Positions 1 through 9,358 are shown, numbered from the stretch's first letter. The stretch: DNA of 34,189 bases from Clostridiales bacterium (GCA_029226065.1 JAQXXM010000019.1:1-34189), one strand, 5' to 3'. The notes: generated by a model from the sequence alone, not told the origin. Translations and numbers: made by a program.

Positions 1-72
1 GACTTTTTTTGATGCATCGATCACTTCTTTTGTCTGATCGAACTTATAAGCATCTAAACCTGTTTTTGACAT
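1..72 (-). CDS. 5' end of an unidentified protein (truncated by window edge)
   Basis: Minus-strand ATG at 72 preceded by AAAAGGAGATATTATT; reads MSKTGLDAYKFDQTKEVIDASKKV... off the left edge. Confidence 0.6.
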   Translation of the reverse strand, partial: MSKTGLDAYKFDQTKEVIDASKKV

Positions 73-203
73 AATAATATCTCCTTTTCTATTGATTTTT
101 AACATCTATTATGTTATACTTGTAGTATAATAAATATTGAAGATTTTTTCTATATTTATTTTATCTAATATTTGTACGATTTTGACTTTTGAAAGGTGAT
201 ATA

Positions 204-1076
204 ATGTACGAAGAAATAATTAATTACAAATATGGTGTACCGATACGTGTTTCTGCACCTATAGAGCACCAATCAGGCATAATAAAAAAGGGAACAGCAT
301 GCAGTATGCATCTCCACAGACAGTATGAATTCCTATACATACACAGCGGATCCATGATATGTCAGTCACCTGACGCTAGATTGAAAATGGAAAAAGGTGA
401 TATTCTGTTCGTAAACTCATATACACCGCACTGGACACGATATGAGGTCGAAGGAATGGAACAGATTTTACTGCAATTTGATTTACCCACTACATCGGAT
501 TTATCACTAAAATATGTTGCTCGTTTTTCAAAAGTTACAGATACTCCCATGTATCTGTTTAAATCAAACGAGAAAGACACAGAGGAACTAAAAAAATGCA
601 TTCTGTCTATTGCTGATGAGTTTTATTATCAGAATGATTTTTGGAAGGAATATGTGAATGCAAATATACTTATGATAATGGCAATATTACACAGAAAAAA
701 AATAATTTCTGATTCAATTAGAAAACGAGAAGCTGAGATAAATAAAATAAAACCAGCAATTGAGTATATAAACGAAAATTACTCACAGGATATATCAACA
801 GCAGAGCTTAGCCGTTTACTGGGTTTTAATGAGTCATATTTTTGCAGACTTTTTAAAAACGCCGTAGGCACAAATGCAATTGAATACATAAATTTTGTAA
901 GAGTTTGTAAGGCCGGACATTTATTACCAAAAAATATAAGCATATCTGACATTGCATCAACAACAGGTTTTTCATCATTATCGTACTTTAACAGGATATT
1001 TAAAAAATATAATGCATATACACCAAGTGAATACAAAAAAATTCTTACCAGCACGAATTATGAGCAGATACAGTGA
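204..1076 (+). CDS. AraC family transcriptional regulator (cupin-like sensor + C-terminal HTH)
   Basis: C-terminal double HTH (DISTAELSRLLGFNESYFCRLFKNAVG...ISDIASTTGFSSLSYFNRIFKKYNAYTPSEYK). ATG at 204 follows AAAGGTGAT; the track start at 189 is a TTG inside/upstream of the RBS. Confidence 0.93.
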   Translation: MYEEIINYKYGVPIRVSAPIEHQSGIIKKGTACSMHLHRQYEFLYIHSGSMICQSPDARLKMEKGDILFVNSYTPHWTRYEVEGMEQILLQFDLPTTSDLSLKYVARFSKVTDTPMYLFKSNEKDTEELKKCILSIADEFYYQNDFWKEYVNANILMIMAILHRKKIISDSIRKREAEINKIKPAIEYINENYSQDISTAELSRLLGFNESYFCRLFKNAVGTNAIEYINFVRVCKAGHLLPKNISISDIASTTGFSSLSYFNRIFKKYNAYTPSEYKKILTSTNYEQIQ

Positions 1077-1164
1077 TGAAGATGCTCATATATAAAATAT
1101 GGAATTAAGATGCAATAAATATACTTGCAATTTATACCGACATAAGGTGGAATGGAGATTTATT

Positions 1165-2043
1165 ATGGTTTACGTGAATTTAGAAGATATGAAATTATCG
1201 CAGTTTGTATTAGGAACAGACGGTTATGGTGAGCGTATAGACAAAAAAACAGCTTTCGATATTATGAATGAGTACACATATAACGGTGGAAATATTATTG
1301 ATACCGCAAGGCTGTACTGTGACGGAATAAGCGAAAAATACGTAGGTGAATTTATTAAAGGAAAACGAGATGATATATACGTATCAACAAAATGTGCTCA
1401 TCCTCCTCTATCAGATATGACAAAAAACAGATTGAGTGAGTCGGAAATAGAGTACGATATTGACCTTAGTCTTAAAACAATGGGTATAGATTATATAGAT
1501 ATTCTTTGGCTTCACCGCGATGATATAACAGTATCAGTTGAGCCAATAATTGATGCTTTAAATAATATGCACCGCAAAGGTAAGATACGTTATTTCGGTG
1601 CATCAAACTGGACACACGATAGAATTATGCTTGCAAATGAATACGCAAAAGCATCAAATCAGATGGGGTTTATTGCAAGTCAGCCATTGTACAATTTAGC
1701 TGTTCGTTCAAAGGTTTGGGATGAAACACTCGTTTGTCTTGAAGGTGAAGAAAAAGATAAATACGATAAAAGTCATTTTCCTGTTTTTGCATTTTCATCA
1801 CAGGCAAAAGGCTTTTTTGAAAAATACGCTAAAAATCAAGTTACGCCAAAAGCTAAGGACAGATATATGAATTCAAAAACATTAGAAATATTTGAAAAGG
1901 TAAAGGAAAAGTCACTTGAAAGCGGTGACACCATATCATATACAGCTTTATCTATGCTGATTGATACAAGCAATTTTAATGTGTTCCCTATTATCGGTCC
2001 ATCAAATGTAGAACAGTTAAGAGTAACAATGAATATTAAATAA
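1165..2043 (+). CDS. Aldo/keto reductase family protein
   Basis: AKR-like features (LGTDGYG, GGNIIDTARLYCDG, DILWLHRDD, IRYFGASNW). ATG at 1165 follows GGAG; upstream extension from 1099 is unlikely. Confidence 0.9.
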   Translation: MVYVNLEDMKLSQFVLGTDGYGERIDKKTAFDIMNEYTYNGGNIIDTARLYCDGISEKYVGEFIKGKRDDIYVSTKCAHPPLSDMTKNRLSESEIEYDIDLSLKTMGIDYIDILWLHRDDITVSVEPIIDALNNMHRKGKIRYFGASNWTHDRIMLANEYAKASNQMGFIASQPLYNLAVRSKVWDETLVCLEGEEKDKYDKSHFPVFAFSSQAKGFFEKYAKNQVTPKAKDRYMNSKTLEIFEKVKEKSLESGDTISYTALSMLIDTSNFNVFPIIGPSNVEQLRVTMNIK

Positions 2044-2083
2044 TGCAATATCATTCAGAAATGGGTGCTGTTTCGTTTAGTAC

Positions 2084-2118
2084 AAAAAAGGGCTATTGCG
2101 TTAGCAACAGCCCTCTTT
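2084..2118. terminator. Bidirectional intrinsic terminator hairpin
   Basis: AAAAAAGGGCTATTGC-GTTA-GCAACAGCCCTCTTTT between convergent genes. Confidence 0.8.
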
Positions 2119-2129
2119 TAGTGAATTAA

Positions 2130-3734
2130 TTAGTCGATATGTGTCTCGTAATAGCCTATACCTCTACGGTTATAATTATGCTCGTTTGTAGCTTCCTGAA
2201 CAGCCTCATAGTACCACTTATCAGCTGTATTATCTGACCATGTTACTAAATCGTCGTGCAAGCCATCCTTGCTAACAAATCTGTAAAGCATTCTGTTTAT
2301 AATTGTGATAGCCTCTGCTCTTGTAATATCAGCTTCAGGGTTAAATGTACCATCTTCGTAGCCAGCAATCCAACCTGTCATAGCAGCATTGTTGATTTCA
2401 TTTGCTGCCCAATGATCGGAGGTATCAGTAAACATATTTTCACCCTCATATACAAGTGATGTAAATCTTGACGCAATTGCTGCAAATTCAGCTCTTGTTA
2501 TCTTCTTATCAGGCATAAATGAACCGTCTTCGTAACCGTTTACTATACCTGCAGCAGCAACAGTTGAAACTTCAGTGTTAAACCACTTATCTTCTGAAAC
2601 ATCGCTAAATGAACTTACAGTAGTTTTAAACTTGTTTCTTGATGCTTCGTCAAGAATTCTGTAGAATATTGTAGCAACTTCTGCACGTGTAATCGGGTTT
2701 TCAGGTCTTACTACTGTTGTGCCATCGCCGTTATCGTAACCGTTAATATACGCAATATGGTCATTGTAGTTAAGCTTTGCTCCTGATGATGTTCCGTTTA
2801 TCTGCGGCTCAACATTGTCAGGTGTACCCTTCTCGGTCGGTAATGGAACCTGTACAGGGTCTGTTGTCGGAGTGGGAACAGGAATTACAGCAGAACCGCC
2901 ACCAGATGATCCTCCGTTGTTTGATGAACTCTTACGTCTTATGTAATCAACGTCTTTTTCACCGTATTCGCCGCCGCCAAGATCTTCACCAATAACGAAC
3001 AATCTCGGCTCATAGCCATCTATTTCATCTCTCAGTGTCGGAGATGCAGTCTGTATGGGATCTGTTGTCGGAATAGGAGCAGGATCTACATCAGAACTAC
3101 CACCTGCAATACCGATTTCTATTTTTCCACTGAATGTCGATGTAATCTTGTATGTAGTGCCTGACTTTGTTAAAGAATTATCCTTAACCTCGAGAGAAAG
3201 AATTTCTCTTGTTTCAGCATTGAAGAACTCATCTAACTGAGCAGTTGTAACATCGTCTTTAACCTTCATTGTTAAAGTATATGAATTGTCGTTGTCATTA
3301 ATAACAGGCTCACCAATCTGCTCAAAAATGTCATTTACCTTTGAGCTCCATGTAAATGTAGGGTTCTCGTTGGAAATCTTTTCATCCGCCTGGATTTTTA
3401 CAACGAATTCACTGTCTGTAACCTCAACGAAAGACAAAACAGCTGTTCTGTCAAAGCCCAACTCCATTGCTCTGTCGACATACGAATTCCATGTATCTGC
3501 AATATCATCCATATCTATAACTGCTTTTGCATCAAATGTGCTCTTATTTGCGGCAAGCTGATACGGACTTTCTTCTGTTGTATCTTCGTACTCTCCGTCT
3601 CTACCTAATTTAACTGTGATATCCGCACTAACATACTCAACCTGTGGATCCGGTTCATCGGCAGCAAAAGCAACCATACCTAACGACGAAGTTAACAATG
3701 CAGATGCGATCACAAACGACAAAAATTTCTTCAT
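2130..3734 (-). CDS. Secreted S-layer homology (SLH) domain protein
   Basis: Signal peptide MKKFLSFVIASALLTSSLGMVAFAA; three C-terminal SLH-type repeats (YINGYDNGDGTTVVRPENPITRAEVATIFYRIL; IVNGYEDGSFMPDKKITRAEFAAIASRF; WIAGYEDGTFNPEADITRAEAITIINRML); P/T/S/G-rich linkers. Confidence 0.93.
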   Translation of the reverse strand: MKKFLSFVIASALLTSSLGMVAFAADEPDPQVEYVSADITVKLGRDGEYEDTTEESPYQLAANKSTFDAKAVIDMDDIADTWNSYVDRAMELGFDRTAVLSFVEVTDSEFVVKIQADEKISNENPTFTWSSKVNDIFEQIGEPVINDNDNSYTLTMKVKDDVTTAQLDEFFNAETREILSLEVKDNSLTKSGTTYKITSTFSGKIEIGIAGGSSDVDPAPIPTTDPIQTASPTLRDEIDGYEPRLFVIGEDLGGGEYGEKDVDYIRRKSSSNNGGSSGGGSAVIPVPTPTTDPVQVPLPTEKGTPDNVEPQINGTSSGAKLNYNDHIAYINGYDNGDGTTVVRPENPITRAEVATIFYRILDEASRNKFKTTVSSFSDVSEDKWFNTEVSTVAAAGIVNGYEDGSFMPDKKITRAEFAAIASRFTSLVYEGENMFTDTSDHWAANEINNAAMTGWIAGYEDGTFNPEADITRAEAITIINRMLYRFVSKDGLHDDLVTWSDNTADKWYYEAVQEATNEHNYNRRGIGYYETHID

Positions 3735-3785
3735 AATCATTTCTCCTTTTTATTTTTAGTCTCATCAAGACATCTTATTAGTTTC

Positions 3786-3814
3786 ATTATACATCATACG
3801 ATTGATTTTGTCAA
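3786..3814 (-). promoter_or_regulatory. Sigma-A-type promoter for the SLH gene
   Basis: Minus strand TTGACA (3809-3814), 17-nt spacer, TATAAT (3786-3791). Confidence 0.8.
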
Positions 3815-3931
3815 GTAAAATTAAACAATTAATTCCATTGATTTTAACAATTTTTTATGATATAATAAATTCGTATATAATACCAAATCCTGATGGGTTT
3901 GTAATTTATGAATGTATAGGAGGAACAAAAA

Positions 3932-5245
3932 ATGTGGGCATTTAAGAGTGTTTTTTATCAAATATACCCGCTGGGATTATGTGGTGCACCTTTTGAAAAT
4001 GATGGTGTACAAGCACATAGAATATTAAGAATAAACGATTGGATAGCACATATAAAAGATTTAGGTGCTGATGCTATATATTTCTCTCCACTCTTTGAGT
4101 CGGACACACACGGGTATAACACTCGCGATTTTTTTAAGGTTGACTGCCGATTGGGAACTAACGACGATTTTAAACAAATAGCAATTAATTTGCATGCACA
4201 AGGAATTAGAATTGTTCTTGATGGTGTATTTAATCATGTCGGTCGCGGTTTTTGGGCGTTCAAAGATGTATTGGAAAACGGATGGAATTCTCCTTACAAA
4301 GATTGGTTTAATATTAACTTTGACGGTAACAGCCCATATAATGACGGTTTTTGGTATGAAGGCTGGGAAGGTAATTATGATCTTGTAAAGCTTAATCTAA
4401 AAAACGAAGCTGTTATCAATCACTTATTTGATGCAATTAAATTCTGGGTAGACGAATTTGATATTGACGGATTACGTTTAGATGTCGCCTACTGTCTTGA
4501 CCACGACTTCTTGCGTCGTTTACGTACCTATACCGAGTCGCTAAAACCTGAATTTACACTTATTGGCGAATTGCTCCATGGTGACTACAAGCAATGGGTA
4601 AATCCGACCATGCTTCATTCATGCACGAATTATCAGTGCTACAAGGGTTTATATTCATCATTTAACAGTATGAATATGTTTGAAATTATTCATTCTCTTA
4701 AGCGTATGTTCGGGCCCGAGGACTGGTGCGTATGCAGAGGTGAACACTTGCTTAATTTTGCTGATAATCATGATGTTACACGTATAGCAAGTATACTGAC
4801 AAATGAAAAGCATTTGCCTGTTCTATATGGAATGATGTTTGGTATGCCTGGAATGCCTTGCATATATTATGGTAGCGAATTTGGTGTTAAAGGCGAAAAA
4901 TCACAAGGCGACTCTGCACTGCGGCCCGAAATTATTTTGCCGCAAAACACAGAACTTACTGAATTTATATCCAAATTAGCCAATGCATTCAAAAATAGCG
5001 ATGCACTTATAAACGGTAATTTCACTGAAATAGTGTTGCAAAATAAATACTGTATTTTTGAAAGGAAAACAGATAAACAACGTGTGTTAGTTGCAATAAA
5101 TGCATCCGATGAACCTGTTGTATGTCATTTTGACGCCCGATGCGGTACTGCAATAGACTTAATAACTAATGAAAAACACGATTTTGGAGGCGGAAGTACA
5201 TTACCGCCATACAGCGTTCAATATTGGGATATGGAAACAGTTTAA
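3932..5245 (+). CDS. GH13 alpha-amylase family glycosidase (cyclomaltodextrinase/neopullulanase-like)
   Basis: GH13 conserved regions: GIRIVLDGVFNHVG, DGLRLDVAYCLD, LIGELLHG, NFADNHDVTR; AGGAGG-type RBS. Confidence 0.93.
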   Translation: MWAFKSVFYQIYPLGLCGAPFENDGVQAHRILRINDWIAHIKDLGADAIYFSPLFESDTHGYNTRDFFKVDCRLGTNDDFKQIAINLHAQGIRIVLDGVFNHVGRGFWAFKDVLENGWNSPYKDWFNINFDGNSPYNDGFWYEGWEGNYDLVKLNLKNEAVINHLFDAIKFWVDEFDIDGLRLDVAYCLDHDFLRRLRTYTESLKPEFTLIGELLHGDYKQWVNPTMLHSCTNYQCYKGLYSSFNSMNMFEIIHSLKRMFGPEDWCVCRGEHLLNFADNHDVTRIASILTNEKHLPVLYGMMFGMPGMPCIYYGSEFGVKGEKSQGDSALRPEIILPQNTELTEFISKLANAFKNSDALINGNFTEIVLQNKYCIFERKTDKQRVLVAINASDEPVVCHFDARCGTAIDLITNEKHDFGGGSTLPPYSVQYWDMETV

Positions 5246-5251
5246 AATATT

Positions 5252-5283
5252 AAATGGGGTACACTTTTGATGTTACCCCATTT
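5252..5283. terminator. Intrinsic terminator between convergent genes
   Basis: AAATGGGGTA...TTACCCCATTT stem-loop. Confidence 0.7.
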
Positions 5284-5285
5284 AT

Positions 5286-5975
5286 CTATTTAATACGTTT
5301 TGGCATAAATGAAAGAAAGTCAGAAGATATAAGGTAATATTTAATACCATCATATTCTTCACTCAATCTTAAATCGTGACTTTTACCGTGCAAATGGCCA
5401 TAAAAGCATTTTTTTACATTGTATTTTTTCATCATATCAATAAAGGCATTACTTTTACACATTTTTGACATCGGCGGATAATGCGTAAACACATACTTTT
5501 CGTCGGTTGTTGCAGATTGTAATGATATTTCAAGACGTGCCACTTCACGATTAAAATACTTCTCCGAGCTTTCCTTATAGCCCGAACAACCGGGGCAAAG
5601 CCAGCCGCGTGTACCACATATAGATATCCCCTCTGCCTCGTATGAGTTGTTGTGTAAAAACGATATTGTTTTATACTCATTTTTCTTGATAAACTCATCA
5701 AGCTTTGACATTGTTGTCCACCAATAATCGTGATTTCCTTTTAATATAATTTTCTTTCCGTTTAATGAGTCAAGAAAATCAAAATCACATTTTGACTGCC
5801 CAATATACGTTGCCCATGAAAAGTCACCAGGTATAACCACTGTGTCTTTCTCCCCTACAACCGATTGCCAGTTCGATTGCAGACGCTCCACATAATTTTC
5901 CCAGCTCTGTCCAAATACATCCATAGGCTTATCTATGCCTAACGGCAGATGCAAATCCGCTATTGTAAATATCAT
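5286..5975 (-). CDS. Metallophosphoesterase (calcineurin-like)
   Basis: Motifs IADLHL, VVIPGDFSWA, LKGNHDYWW, FTHYPP, CFYGHLHG. Confidence 0.93.
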   Translation of the reverse strand: MIFTIADLHLPLGIDKPMDVFGQSWENYVERLQSNWQSVVGEKDTVVIPGDFSWATYIGQSKCDFDFLDSLNGKKIILKGNHDYWWTTMSKLDEFIKKNEYKTISFLHNNSYEAEGISICGTRGWLCPGCSGYKESSEKYFNREVARLEISLQSATTDEKYVFTHYPPMSKMCKSNAFIDMMKKYNVKKCFYGHLHGKSHDLRLSEEYDGIKYYLISSDFLSFMPKRIK

Positions 5976-5986
5976 ATAGTCTCCCT

Positions 5987-6790
5987 TTATATAGAATTAA
6001 TCAATTCATAAATAATGTATGCTATTGCACTGTCATCGTTTGACGGAACAACTTTTTTAGCAATTTTTTTCAGTTCCTTTACAGCATTTTCGACAGCAAA
6101 TCCGTTCCCTGCGTACTCAATCATCTCGTAATCGTTCATATTATCGCCGACTGCATATATATTTTCACGGTTTATTTTTAAACATTTTGCAAGACATCTG
6201 ACACCGTATCCCTTTGAAACATCGTTTGCGACAATATCAAGATAGAATTTACCGCTTCTTGCACTATAACCGCTATCGTAATCTCTTTTGAATATCGGTT
6301 CAAACGCATCAAGTTCTTCTTCTGTTCCGACAATCAATGCCTTTGTCCATGGTCTATCCCATATTTCATCAGGCATACCGTATGTTACATCATAATTTTT
6401 TGTTTTAAATCTCTCTGTTTCAAAACATTCCTGCATAATATATACACGTTCATCGGAGTATATCTCAATCCCAAATTCGGGATGATCTTGTGCAACCTTG
6501 AAAATTGCCTGTTTTCTCTCAGGTTCAATCGTCTTTTTATAAAGCACGGTATCTGTATCAAAATCATACAGAACGGCACCATTATGCAATATTGCAGGAG
6601 CATTTATCCTGAAATCGTCAAAATAATTGCCTACAGCATCTCTCATTCTGCCTGATGCTACAGTGAATTTACCGCCCTCCGATTTAAAATAGTCAATAGC
6701 TTTTTTGTTTTCCTCTGATATTCTGTGCTGAGAATTAAACAGCGTTGCATCAATATCCGACACAAGCAGTATTCCGTCAAATTTACCCAA
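5987..6790 (-). CDS. HAD superfamily Cof-type hydrolase
   Basis: SDIDATLFNSQHRIS...N..AI, TVASGRM, K...GVRCLAKCLKI, AVGDNMNDYEMIEYAGNGFAVENA; apparent TTG start after GGAG. Confidence 0.92.
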   Translation of the reverse strand: MGKFDGILLVSDIDATLFNSQHRISEENKKAIDYFKSEGGKFTVASGRMRDAVGNYFDDFRINAPAILHNGAVLYDFDTDTVLYKKTIEPERKQAIFKVAQDHPEFGIEIYSDERVYIMQECFETERFKTKNYDVTYGMPDEIWDRPWTKALIVGTEEELDAFEPIFKRDYDSGYSARSGKFYLDIVANDVSKGYGVRCLAKCLKINRENIYAVGDNMNDYEMIEYAGNGFAVENAVKELKKIAKKVVPSNDDSAIAYIIYELINSI

Positions 6791-7032
6791 AGTCCTTCTC
6801 CTGTCTATAAGCCTATCGGCTTATGTATCCTTGTAAATTGCTATATACGCAACCTTACGAATAATTTTATCATATTTTAAACTGTATTTCAAGATTTTTT
6901 CACATAGTTTTCTATAATTTTTCGTCTGAAAATTTTACCGATATTGGGTTCTGATTTATGTATATTGTACCTTGATTTTATATAGTTTTTGATGTATAAT
7001 AACATTATCAAGTCAGTTGTTGGGAGAAGTGT

Positions 7033-7662
7033 ATGAATAAAAATTATCAGCTAATACTAAATAATACACTAAAACAAATAAGCGCCGCTAATCGTAGACC
7101 GTCACTTCTGTTACACGTCTGTTGTGCTCCGTGTTCGAGTTATGTTTTAGAGTACCTTAATGAATATTTTGATATTACTGTATTGTTTTATAACCCGAAC
7201 ATAACCGAGAATGCAGAATATACTAAACGATATAACGAACTAATACGGCTTGTTAGTGAGCTACCGTATAAATATCCTATAAAGGTGATAGACGGAGGAT
7301 ATACGCCAGAGCAATTCACTGCCATTTCAAAGGGGCTTGAGAATGAGCCTGAGGGCGGAAAGCGATGCTTGAAATGTTATCACTTAAGACTCAGGTTTAC
7401 GGCAAATATGGCAAATAAACACAAGTTTGATTATTTTACAACTACGCTTTCCATAAGCCCCCACAAGGATGCGAATATACTCAACTCAATCGGTAAAGAA
7501 TTGTCTGATGAGTATGGTGTGGAGTATCTATATTCTGATTTCAAAAAAAAGAACGGATATAAACGCTCATGTGAGCTTTCACGTATTTATAACTTATACC
7601 GTCAGGATTATTGTGGGTGCATATATTCCAAAATGGAAAGGAGAAATCAAAATGAGCATTGA
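7033..7662 (+). CDS. queH: Epoxyqueuosine reductase QueH (DUF208 family)
   Basis: LLLHVCCAPCSSYVLEYL, NPNITENAEYTKRYNE, C-x-x-C (GKRCLKCYHLRL), YCGCIYSK. Confidence 0.9.
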   Translation: MNKNYQLILNNTLKQISAANRRPSLLLHVCCAPCSSYVLEYLNEYFDITVLFYNPNITENAEYTKRYNELIRLVSELPYKYPIKVIDGGYTPEQFTAISKGLENEPEGGKRCLKCYHLRLRFTANMANKHKFDYFTTTLSISPHKDANILNSIGKELSDEYGVEYLYSDFKKKNGYKRSCELSRIYNLYRQDYCGCIYSKMERRNQNEH

Positions 7663-7927
7663 ATTGGAAATGATGCGACTTCAAAATAATGCAAAAAAAG
7701 ATTTAGGATTAAAAAAAGAACTCTTGGAAACACGCTCAGAGGCAGATCCATATAAAGCTTTTTGTGATGTTGCAATAAAGCATGGATATGAAATATCGTT
7801 ATTTGAACTCGCCGATATGGGGCAAGCATTCTGCGATGCTATGCTACGCAGCGTAAACGGCGGCGGAACGGAAAGTTTTAACGAGTGGAACGATTTTTAT
7901 GGTATGTTTTTTGATGCAATAGATTAA
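7652..7927 (+). CDS. Small (91 aa) Nif11-leader-like protein of unknown function
   Basis: ATG at 7652 with AAAGGAGAAATCAAA RBS, overlapping the queH 3' end by 11 nt. Nif11-like pattern D..LKKELLETR...AFCDVAIKHGYEISLFEL, then LRSVNGGG. The track start at 7469 lies within queH. Confidence 0.7.
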   Translation: MSIELEMMRLQNNAKKDLGLKKELLETRSEADPYKAFCDVAIKHGYEISLFELADMGQAFCDAMLRSVNGGGTESFNEWNDFYGMFFDAID

Positions 7928-8020
7928 AAAAGCGTATTCTCACCTACTCCCAAACTTGGGAGCAAATATGAACGTTTTTTAGCAAGCAATATTGCTCACT
8001 ATAAGCGTGCATTTTCCCAT
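7925..8020. repeat. Intergenic element copy A (inverted relative to copy B at 21786-21896)
   Basis: Reverse complement ATGGGAAAATGCACGCTTATAGTGAGCAATATTGCTTGCTAAAAAACGT...GCTCCCAAGTTTGGGAG...ATACGCTTTTTT aligns with copy B; the first 40 nt match at 32/40 by eye. Confidence 0.75.
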
Positions 8021-8034
8021 TAGACAAAAAAGAC

Positions 8035-8077
8035 AATCCCGAATTTTGTATATAGACTTTACACAAAATTCGGGATT
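8035..8077 (-). terminator. Intrinsic terminator of the Gfo/Idh gene
   Basis: AATCCCGAATTTTGT...ACAAAATTCGGGATT stem, followed on the minus strand by GTCTTTTTTG. Confidence 0.8.
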
Positions 8078-8104
8078 ATTCAATTTTCGGTTTTCGCACG
8101 TATT

Positions 8105-9358
8105 TTACTGATGTACTTTTACGACAGCTCCGCCGTTTTTACGTGACTCCTCTGCACTTATACCGATAAGGTGTGCTTCTACAGATTCTGAAATATCTGT
8201 TGTAGACTTTGAACCTTCGCTGAGCATACCATAAAGCTCATTCATAATTATTGAGTCACCGCCACCATGGCCGTGTCCGCCCTCAATCAGAGTATCAAGC
8301 TTTATTACTTCTGTTTTTCCGCCATACGGCATAACGGTAATATCATCAGTACGTTCATCCATAATAATTTCGCCCAATGTACCATAGAACACATATCTAC
8401 GTCCGTCATGATAACTATACACCATTTTCAGTGATGCTTTGACTCCGTTTTTGAAGTTCATCTGTACAACCTGGTGATCTACCTGCTCTACATTGCACTT
8501 GAACGCACATTTTCCGTATGGACCCGTCTTTATACCTTCGTATAATTTCTCCTCCGTTATAGGCGGATCAATTGATACTTTGGCATACGGCCATTGAAAT
8601 TCAGGTTCATTGTTTTCGTGCCACATATCTACGTAAATTCGTTTTGCACTATACGGACATGTATCAATATACTTACAATCTACACATCTCTCTGCCGATC
8701 CCTCAGGAGCATTTTCAGGCTTAAAAAATCTTAAGTCGCCCAATGATGATACAGTATCACATTCACTGCCTGCATAATACTGAATTAAGTCCAGGTCGTG
8801 ACTGCATTTAGCTAATATTGCAGGATGTGATTCGTCTAACGTTGCAAATCCATGTCTCACATACGCTTGTGCCCAATGCCAATAATAGGGGCGCTCTGAT
8901 GCGTCTATCACATTAAGCTTACCTATTATGCCGCTTTGTATCAGTTCATGACACTTTCTGTATCCTGCGCCGTAGCGAAGTTCATGACATACGATTATCT
9001 GTCCGCCTGTACGCTCTTTTGCATCTAACAGTGCTTTTAGTTCTTCTCTGCTGTCTGAGATTGGTTTCTCCATAAATAAATCATATCCCAGCTCAAGACC
9101 GCGTATTCCCATAGGAACATGGTCACGGTCACCTGTTGCAATGATCAGAAGATCTCCCCGTTTTTCCTTAAAAAATTCCTCAGGATCAACAAAGTCTGTT
9201 GTGTCAATATCTATAAGCTTATGTATTTTTTCCATCTGTTCCGGATTAGTGTCACATAATGCTACCACCCTGAACTGTTCTGTTTTTTCACCAAGCATAC
9301 ATGCAAAGCCGCATCCTCTGCCGCCGCAGCCTATTATTGCTACATCATACCTTTTCAT
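8105..9358 (-). CDS. Gfo/Idh/MocA family oxidoreductase
   Basis: Rossmann-type N-terminus VAIIGCGGRGCGFA, DLFMEKPISDSREEL, C-terminal VDHQVVQMNFKNGVKASLKM; Cys-rich insertion CVDCKYIDTCPYSAK. Confidence 0.9.
   Translation of the reverse strand: MKRYDVAIIGCGGRGCGFACMLGEKTEQFRVVALCDTNPEQMEKIHKLIDIDTTDFVDPEEFFKEKRGDLLIIATGDRDHVPMGIRGLELGYDLFMEKPISDSREELKALLDAKERTGGQIIVCHELRYGAGYRKCHELIQSGIIGKLNVIDASERPYYWHWAQAYVRHGFATLDESHPAILAKCSHDLDLIQYYAGSECDTVSSLGDLRFFKPENAPEGSAERCVDCKYIDTCPYSAKRIYVDMWHENNEPEFQWPYAKVSIDPPITEEKLYEGIKTGPYGKCAFKCNVEQVDHQVVQMNFKNGVKASLKMVYSYHDGRRYVFYGTLGEIIMDERTDDITVMPYGGKTEVIKLDTLIEGGHGHGGGDSIIMNELYGMLSEGSKSTTDISESVEAHLIGISAEESRKNGGAVVKVHQ

Noticed and set aside
2084-2118. Possible CRISPR repeat unit because similar palindromes recur
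   Set aside because: Copies are single, kilobases apart and at gene ends with T tracts, so they are terminators rather than an array.
7469-7651. Upstream part of ORF 7469-7927
   Set aside because: Out-of-frame overlap with queH; a clear RBS and ATG occur at 7652.
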